Shown here: in pieces, positions 56,743-64,000 of the stretch | Layout: every line of letters starts with the position of its first letter | Numbering within the stretch: the first letter of the stretch is position 1 | NCBI GenBank assembly: GCA_948474755.1 | Contig: CAOLHI010001014.1 | Coordinates: 434,001 to 498,000, forward strand | Source: Ctenosaura bakeri | Lineage: Eukaryota; Chordata; Lepidosauria; Squamata; Iguanidae | Length of the DNA: 64,000 nucleotides | Direction of reading: 5' to 3' | The notes under the pieces: generated by a model | What the model was told of the DNA's origin: nothing | Seen by the model: the letters and a program-made list of their open reading frames with translations, nothing else | Database searches by the model: none | Position numbers and translations under genes: made by a program

Positions 56743-57716
56743 TTCTATCTCTCTTCAGTAATACAGCAGGGTAACAAGGTAGGCACTATTCTGTGTACGC
56801 ACACTTCTTACTAGAGCATAGAAAAATTACTTTCTAGGGCCTCCTCTCCCAGATTCACCAAGCCAGTATGGCCACACCCACCACAAAATTTTCCCTGGCC
56901 ATTTTAAGCTCTGCAGAATTAGAGGGTGTGTGAAGGAAAGTCGGTAACAAGGAAATGGAAAAAGACAAAAGTGTAACTATTTGGAGCCATGCTATGTCTT
57001 TGGAGCAATGCAATCTATAGGCCCTGTCATTGGCACAGGGATTCTGGTTCACAGGAACAGGTAAAACGGTTGCAGACCTCAGAAAGTACAGACTTGGGTT
57101 GGCAGGATTCTGTGGATGGAAGGACTCCTAGTACTTCCCAGAAAAAGATGAGACATTTGGTAGTTGTAGGTGGCTCCCTACAGAGACTATGCAAGACATG
57201 AGGCTCTCAGTAGGAAGTGGAAGAACCCTGGGGATATTTTCATCAATCCTTCCTCTTCATAATCACAGTCCAAGAAGGAAGAGAAGAATACTGCAAATGA
57301 ACAACTGGTTGCACAGATAGTATTGCTGGGAAAGACTTGGCTTCTCGGACCATGACCTGCACTACCATAAACAAGAATATGTGGGAAGACCTGAGTTGCA
57401 TTTAACAATAATGGATATGAATGTTCTTTGTAAGAATCTTAAGTCTTTAAACTGAATTCCATAGGGAAGGAATACAATATTCTAGAGGACAAGGGGACAT
57501 TAAGCACAAGGACAACCATGTCAATGATATGGGTGAAATAGTGATGGTGGTATGGGAATACACCAATTAATAGGGAAAAAACAACAAGAAAGCAACTGAA
57601 TAGCAGGAGTGGACAATTAATGGTCTGAAGGTTGGATGCAGTCCTTTGGTCCCTCCTGACTCCCCGAACTAACCTTCTCCTGGCCCAAAAAGAAGACTAT
57701 ATTTCATCTTCTAGAA
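56743..57716. other. Mostly unique; possible hAT-like end at 57605
   Basis: 57605-57660 ('caggagtggacaattaatgg', 'ggttggatgcagtccttt') resembles a reptile hAT-like element start and would be split by the SPIN at 57717. Otherwise nothing recognised. Confidence 0.3.
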
Positions 57717-58502
57717 CAGTGGTTCTCAACCTGGGGGTCGGGACCCCTTTGGGGGTCGAACAACCATTTCACAGGGGTTGCCGCTCCTCAATCCTGCCCC
57801 CCTTTTAAAAGAAAGTGGCCTCACAGCCAATGGGAGCAGTGCTTCTGAGACCCCTGCACTGGGGTTCAAACTGCAAACCCCAGGATTCCATAGGATGGTG
57901 AAAGTGGAATAATAGCACTATAACAGTCTACTGCAGAAATAACCAGGATGACTTTCTCCTCTCGCTTTTGTTGTGCGTGGACCCTTGGCGCTTGCCACAC
58001 GCACGTGTTGTGTTCTTTGCCCTGACTGTCTTGCATTCCTCTCTTTTTGTATGTTCAGCGTCCGCGCTCCCTTTAAGGGAGGGAGGAAGGGAGGGAGTGA
58101 AACAAAATGCGTCTGCTTATGCCGCTGCCATCTTTCCTCTCTCCCTTTCCTTTCCTCCCTGCGCCTCATGTAAAATGTGGGCTGTTTTGGCATTTCCTTT
58201 GGGAGTGACTGGCTTTTTGAACTGTGGAAACCCAACATTCAGAACTAGAACTACTGCCTTAATTCTGGCATTGATGGACGCTTTCTGTGCTTAAAATAAG
58301 GGGGGAGGGTTACCAGTTTTTAGGCATTAGAAGTCTATCCAGAGCAGTGATTTAGGGCAGTGTTTCCAATCTATTTGATATTGGAAATAACTAACTAACT
58401 AATAAATAAATAAATAACAAAAATGATTTTATGGTTGGGGGTCACCACAACATGAGGAACTGTATTAAGCGGTCGCGGCATTAGGAAGGTTGAGAACCAC
58501 TG
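57717..58502 (+). mobile_element. SPIN-type hAT element, 786 bp, perfect 8-bp TSD
   Basis: Ends 'cagtggttctcaacctggg' and inverse of 'cagtggttctcaacctt'. TTCTAGAA directly repeats at 57709-57716 and 58503-58510, itself a palindromic hAT target. Only about 60 bp at the left and 85 bp at the right match the other SPIN copies. The interior differs: a half palindromic MITE (57863-57944), then CpG-rich, promoter-like DNA (57960-58180), then unique sequence and an AATAAATAAATAA run as in the 2-kb copy. No transposase frame. Its small open frames (for example 57918-58238 minus) are unsupported. Confidence 0.9.
57863..57944. repeat. Half palindromic MITE nested in SPIN
   Basis: Right-arm sequence only: 'actgcaaaccccaggattcc', 'gtggaataatagcactataa', terminus 'ctgcagaaataacc'. 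Confidence 0.65.
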
Positions 58503-58684
58503 TTCTAGAAGCTTGCAGGAGTGTGATTCACCTCTCAAATAGGTATCAGGCCCCCTCAGCTTTGATTTTTTTTATTTTTTGACAATGCATGAAGCTCTCA
58601 AATGGTCTCAGAAAACTGGCTGCCAGATCTGACGCAGTTGCATCAGAATAAACAAGGTTCAAATACAGTGGACTGCCCTCGAGC

Positions 58685-58803
58685 TTTTAAAAAAGAAGTC
58701 TGATGTCTACCTCTCAAGGACACTTTACCTGTGGATTCTTGCACCGGCTAGGAGTTGTACCAGGTGGCCCTTTCAATCTCTTCCAACTTTATGATTCCGT
58801 GGC
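58685..58803 (+). mobile_element. CR1 3' end, degraded
   Basis: 'aaaagaagtctgatgtctac' ... 'aggagttgtaccaggtggcc' ... 'tcttccaactttatgattcc': CR1 terminus order. Confidence 0.65.
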
Positions 58804-60235
58804 TTTGATGAGTAGCACATGATCCATATCCTCTCTTTATAGGAGACTAAAGCCTGAACTGGACGTTTGGTGGCTACATTCACTATATGAAATTCCTTAC
58901 CTGATGGAACATGAGAGAACAGCTCACAGTACCCACAGGCTGACATGTCTGTGTTAAGCAAGGACAACTCCTGAGGGGGAATGGTAAAGTTCCAGCTGTC
59001 AGGATAATAATTATATAACTCATGTGACAATATGCCCACACCCTTATTCCTCTGAAGGGGATTCACTGAAAGAAAGTCAGGTTTTCCCCTCCCATTGTAT
59101 TTCTCAGTCTGTATATGGAGGATGAGGAACTGGAAAATAATGCATTTCTAGGAAGGTAGATGATAATTTCTGCCTGTGCAGAATGAAGCAGCAAGACAGG
59201 CTAGAACTGTGCTTAACAAGTTCACTGGTAAAAATAATACACTACGAAAACATTAAATCTGGACCCTGAACTTTTAAGCAGTTTTTATATGTGATACAAT
59301 CTGCTCTCTAAAGCAATGTATGTTTCTCTGCCTCTCCCAGATGCTAGGAAAGGAAAAAAGGGAAAAAAAATATTAGGAGGGCAATTGGAAGAGACTGAAA
59401 GAGGGTATTTTGTTTTTCCTTTACTCCTGTGGAGTCAGCATAGCTGGAATACCATTAAGAAGTTTGTAAAAGAAAGAGTTAATGGCTTGGCAATCTCAAA
59501 CAAGTCAGGCTGGCAAATCTGGAGTGGTAATAATACATAATGTACTTAGCAAGGGAGCCAGATCTTCAGGCAAAGATTTGAACACCTGTACAGAAGAAGA
59601 AGAAGAAATCTTTCACCTTACATTAAAGAGGAAATTCCCTATGTAGGAGGGGCAAGGCAGCTGCAAACCATTCTTATTTATTCCCTGAAATGAATAGACT
59701 TTTAACCTCCCCCTCCTTCCTGTAAGAGATTAAGGAGTCCTATTTGGAAATCCCAGCATTAGATACTGTGAGTTGATAAACACTATGGTGACAGTGCAAA
59801 GTGGCACTGGAGCTCTAAATCCAATGCTGTACTCTTGACCTGTGAATACAATCCAAAATAACAGCACTCACAATAACAAAAGAATCTTTAAATTTTGTAC
59901 ATAAGATATCGAACACAAAATTTTGCAGTCTCTGGAGCAATAGTTCTTTTGAACAGTTTGCAAAAAAGTCAGTTATTAATATGAGAATCGTTGTTGTTGA
60001 TGTTATATAAAATATATATTATTAATTATTTTTTATTATTTTTATAGAAAATAAAGAGAAAAATGGAAGAGGGTTGCCATGATACTGGTGAAGCAGAGAA
60101 GGCAAAGAAGCATGACCTGTGGCAACTTTCTTTGGCTACATGCAGCTTATGCATGTTTAGTTTAACATTTAACTTACATGCAAGAAATCTCACACAGAAA
60201 ACTGGAATAGACTAGGAGGAAGAATCTGTGAAAAT
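58804..60235. other. Unique sequence
   Basis: Short (AGA)n at 59597-59609. No recognised gene; frames of 74-97 codons are unsupported. Confidence 0.35.
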
Positions 60236-61158
60236 TGGAGGAAGCAACATCAAACATTTAAGATATGCAGAATGATACCCTATTAGTAACAGAAAACAGC
60301 AAAAACTTGGAATGACTACTGAAGAAGGTCAAGAGAGAAACTGCAAAGCAGGACTACCACTGAATGTTAAGAAAACAAAAATAATAACCATGGATGATTT
60401 ACATAATTTTAAAATAGGTGTTGAACACACCAAAATAGTCAAAAGACTTGCTGTACCTTTGCTCAGTCAATAATCAGACTGGAGACTGCAATCAAGAAAT
60501 CAGGACTTGGAAGGATTGGTAAGAAGGAATAATATCCTCAACTATGAAGATATATAATTGAATACCAAAATCAGGATCATCCATGCTATAGTACTTCCAA
60601 CTTCAATGTATGATTGTGAAAACTTGACAATGAAGAAAAATGACAGGAAGTGAACAAACTCGCTTAAAATCATAGAATCATAGAGTTGGAAGACACCCCA
60701 AAGGCCATCGAGTCCAACCCCCTGCTATGCAGGAACACCCATCAAAGGATTCCCAACAGACGGCCATCCAGCCTCTGCTTAACAGGCAGAAAAAGTAGTA
60801 CTGGAGGAAAGTTCTAAGGATACCACAAACTGCCAGAATGACCAAAAAATAAGTCCTAGAGCAAGTCATGTCTGAACTCTCCCTAGAAGCCAAAATGACT
60901 GAACTGAGGCTATCATATCTTGGATATATCATGAAATGAAGATCTCATGGTCTTTAGAAAATCCGTTAATGCTGGCTAAAGGGGAAAGCAGTAGGAAAAG
61001 AGGAAGACTGCATTACCAGTGGATTAACTCAATCAAGGAAGGCACAACCCTGAGTCTGCAAGATCTGAATAAGGCTGTTGATATGATGTCTTTGAGGTCT
61101 CTTTTCTTGGGTTACCACAAGGAGAAGCTGACTTTATGGCAATTAACAACAACAAAAG
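60236..61158 (+). mobile_element. Bov-B LINE 3' part, interrupted by CR1
   Basis: Order of Bov-B ORF2 blocks: 'ttaagatatgcagaatgata' (60260; catalytic YADD codons with a one-base insertion), 'gcaaaaacttggaatgacta', 'gcagttaagaaaac'-type, 'ctggagactgcaatcaagaa', 'tgacaatgaagaaaaatgac', then after the CR1 insert 'tactggaggaaagttctaag', 'ctgaactctccctagaagcc', 'aggaaaagaggaagactgca', and the 3' tail 'tggcaattaacaacaacaa'. Frameshifts and stops make it dead. It is the likely partner lineage of the Sauria-type SINEs, whose tails share the 'gggttgccataa..acaacaa' design. Confidence 0.85.
60665..60792 (-). mobile_element. CR1 3' end inserted in Bov-B
   Basis: 'aaatcatagaatcatagagt', 'ggccatcgagtccaaccccc', 'agacggccatccagcctctg'. 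The Bov-B reading resumes immediately after, so CR1 landed in Bov-B. Confidence 0.85.
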
Positions 61159-62096
61159 CTTATACATGACACATGAAGCAACCATTCTAATGATGCTATG
61201 TTAAGCTTCCAGGTATGATCACTTTAATGTGCCATGATATTTGGAAGCTGAAGCTGAGGCCAAATAAATAAGACAGCTTACGCTTCATGGATGAGCTGCT
61301 AGGATCATGTAACACCAGACTCTGTAAGAATTATGTTACCATACTATTATTTTCTCTAGGACAATTGATGACTCCACAGTCTCATCTTCTCTGGGTACCC
61401 TGGCAAGAAAGGTTGACATACAGTTCATAGGTAGAAAGAAGCAGACTAAGATACACAGGAACATAGATACTGACACAGGCTGTTCAATGGCAATGGTGTA
61501 TCTAAAACCTGAGATTAAATACTACATCCAAAAATTAAGACAAGTGTGGATTGCAAAGTAAGGAAAAACAAAATAGTATCAGAGTGGCACAATATGATGA
61601 AGAAAGAATGAGTTACATTCTTGTAGAAAAGCACTGGCAGAACAGCTCACAACAAAACCAGCTCCAAGTTCCTGTCAACAGAAGTTTCTTGAAATGGCAG
61701 TGACCCTAACATTCTATGATAGCTGAATATTTCTTTCACATCACAGATCCATCCACTACATAGTTCTCATGAATTCTTTTATGAATGTTCCAGGTGGAAC
61801 AGATGTGAGCAGAAAAGGCTGCTATACCAGGAGAAAAAGTGAGAGAGAGAAGAAAGAAAAGGGTCCTTTCAATGAAGACACCTTTCCTTTGACAGTTACC
61901 TCTGCTGAGAGTATGAGGTGGGGGATCCCTCTCCTTTTGAAGCATGCAGGAAAAACAAGGGGCAGATAAATGGTTTAAACGCCACTGGGCTTCTCTGGCT
62001 TGCTGGGAAAGCCAATGAGAGGAAGCCTGAAATTTCTTAAATTAGCATTGCTGGACTGATTCCCACATAATCAGCACAGCTCATAAACAAAGCCCT
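61159..62096. other. Unique sequence
   Basis: Nothing recognised; two antisense frames at 61736-61969 unsupported. Confidence 0.35.
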
Positions 62097-62186
62097 ATGT
62101 GGAATGATGTAGGGAGCTGGGTAAGTTTAGGACGAAGAAGAGAGAACTGAGAGGCAATATGACAGCCGCTTTTAAATATCTCCACT
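62097..62186 (+). mobile_element. CR1 ORF2 C-terminal fragment
   Basis: Translates to GELGKFRTKKRELRGNM and TAAFKYL, matching [18 protein letters not shown] and FKYLKG of the CR1 at 52150-52235. Confidence 0.75.
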
Positions 62187-62854
62187 ATCCTCCATTGCTT
62201 AGTGAGACTGCTGGCTGTTAAGTGGTGTGTGTGTGTGGAGAATAGTGCCACAGCTGTAAATAGTGCCATACTTGTAAATATTAATATAAAATGGTTACAA
62301 ATGCATAAGTCTAGCTTATGCATTTGTAATGAGCTGGATTTACTAGTCTTTCATTCTACAAATTTTGTAGAAATTATCCCCTTGCATGGATGGCTTTCTC
62401 TGATTTGTGTTTTGCTTGTGTGTGTGTGTTTGTTTTTTGGTTCCATGTGAACTGGATACACACTGTAGAATTAGAGTTCATTCTGTAGAATTAGAGAGGA
62501 GGTTCTGAAAAAAGCTGGGAAGAAAATATGCACAAGGGTGGAATAAGCATCCAAAACCTCTTAACAGTAATGAACTTTCCAGAAGTCTCCAAAAGTAAGA
62601 AACCTGGAGCTCCTTCACAATATAAGTTTTTTCTGGAATGTGTTCAAGATTATACCTTTGTTATTTATTAACTGCATTCCTACACCACCCAGTAGCCAAA
62701 GTATTTATGATTTCAGAGCCTTAAAAGATGTGTCAATGAAACAAATTCCAGCAAACAGGTATTGTATACTTGCTAAGGAGTAAGTATTGGCTGTAGTTCC
62801 CTGCTGAGCACATGTTTGAAGGGAAATTTAAGTTCACTGCTACTTAATATATGA
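62187..62854. other. Unique sequence with perfect hairpin
   Basis: 62295-62309 and 62315-62329 are perfect 15-bp inverted repeats ('ttacaaatgcataag'). (TG)n-rich short runs at 62224-62236 and 62415-62429. No gene seen. Confidence 0.4.
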
Positions 62855-62965
62855 AACAACAAAGAGACTAATAGTAGCTTGAAGACAAAACAAGTTTTAT
62901 TTGGCACAAGCTTTTGTGGACGGCAGCCCATTTCATCAGATGCATATTGCAATCGGCATCATACC
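62855..62965 (-). repeat. Amniote dispersed 'catctgatgaaatggg' repeat
   Basis: Inverted copy: 'agttttatttggcacaagct', 'tttgtggacggcagcccatt', 'tcatcagatgcat'. Second-best copy after 14425. Confidence 0.65.
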
Positions 62966-64000
62966 AGCACAATCCATACTGTGGATTACAGATTTATATT
63001 TTCTTGACTTAGTGCTTTTGTTTAAAAAAACAAACCTGTAGCATTGACAGAGTTGGGATAAAGTTGGGATAGTTCATAACATATTTCCCTAACGGACAAA
63101 ACTGAAATTTCCTCTGTTATGTCTGAAAAGACAATGGTGTGTTTATTTTTACTTATCTAGATAACTATGGATGGCCATCTCCAAACAGGCTGGAGACAGA
63201 GGCTTGTTTCTACAAAGTCAATTAAGGCTTAATAAAAGGAATATGAAATGTTTCTGGGGAGCTAAGCTAGAGAGACAGGGTTTATTTTTACCAAATCAGC
63301 TTGAAGGTTTTGAGGGCCCAGTTCCAACCATCAGACTTCATGATATACTGCTTGCCAGTGCTTAGAGCTATTTCAACAAGGTGTACATGCACATGCCAGA
63401 TAAAATAGAAGAAAGTATTAATTGGAAAGATTGCAAACACATTCTTCTTCATAAATTATAACCTCCTTGTTTGCCAAGACTAGATTTAAAATAGAAACTC
63501 TCTGAGAGATTTTTATAAGGATCTGTTACATTGTTTGGTACAGCTATCTGAAACTGATCAAAACAAGTTTAAATCTATTTGCAATAATCTTTCAGAGATG
63601 TCTTATTCCATAAATAACATTCAAGTTTGGTTTGGGGGGGGAGTTTAAAAGGGTTTTGTGAGTTTAAAAGGGTTTTGTTGACATTGGTTTTTGCACTTAA
63701 CGGATGCAAATCGTTGAATGTGGTGCAAACTTTTTGCAAATAGATCATTTTACCTTTGTGATCAGAGCAAAGAACTGTGAAGAAAATTTAAAGACACAAG
63801 TTACTGGCCCAGTCCATCAAGAATACTGTGCAAATCAAAGGATAAGAGCCCCAAACAATACTGAGAGATGAGATATCTGGTTAGGTTTTAGACAGACCAT
63901 CCAAACAGCTGGAAAAGATGTCGATTCTCTTAGGGAAATTTATAATGCGTTTGACTCATGTTTTTGTGGAGCTGTGGATTATCCTGTGGGATAAGAAAGA
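62966..64000. other. Unique sequence with 19-bp tandem duplication
   Basis: 'gagtttaaaagggttttgt' is duplicated at 63641-63659 and 63660-63678. No gene or repeat family recognised. Confidence 0.4.

Noticed and set aside
1..64000. CRISPR arrays, bacterial operons, riboswitches
   Set aside because: The window is vertebrate nuclear DNA; the only regular arrays are microsatellites and minisatellites without spacers.

Overview
This window looks like nuclear DNA from a squamate reptile, most likely an iguanian-type lizard. The evidence is the repeat mix. There are several tRNA-derived SINEs whose 3' end resembles the Bov-B LINE and runs into (ACA/ACAAC)n (Sauria-type SINEs). A Bov-B LINE, CR1, L2-like and L1 fragments, a DIRS-like gag fragment and at least three SPIN-type hAT transposons with target-site duplications are also present. 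Base composition is AT-rich and CpG-poor, with a few abrupt GC/CpG-rich blocks that almost all lie inside transposable elements. No complete host gene, rRNA or functional tRNA gene was recognised.

Layout. 1-4.3 kb: two SINEs, a truncated SPIN with a GC-rich interior, a second GC-rich block and a 194-bp palindromic MITE. 4.3-11.1 kb: mostly unique sequence with one SINE. 11.1-13.5 kb: a stack of insertions holding an inside-out palindrome, a possible hAT, a SINE split by a solo LTR, and a second SINE split by a palindromic MITE. 13.5-14.3 kb: AT-rich, CpG-retaining unique sequence, a candidate conserved noncoding element. 14.85-16.04 kb: a 1.2-kb foldback element. 16-34 kb: mostly unique sequence with a weak candidate for the last two exons of a minus-strand gene (26.8-24.9 kb) and degraded L2/CR1. 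34.2-35.1 kb: an L2-like LINE split by a SPIN with a perfect 8-bp TSD. 36-43 kb: microsatellites and a second candidate conserved element. 43.5-48.4 kb: L1 3' ends and a 1.3-kb SPIN carrying coding-like, promoter-like cargo. 49.2-52.5 kb: the DIRS-like gag fragment and a CR1 with a long open reverse transcriptase frame. 52.5-64 kb: SINEs, a MIR-like element, a third SPIN, and a Bov-B split by CR1.

The elements interact mainly by nesting and by shared machinery. The SINEs carry a Bov-B-like tail, consistent with mobilisation by Bov-B enzymes, and a Bov-B remnant is present. The SPIN copies share ends but have different interiors, so they look like non-autonomous carriers. Nesting gives relative ages: SINEs and L2 are older than the LTR, MITE and SPIN insertions within them. 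All family names are from recognition of motifs by eye; no database search was possible.
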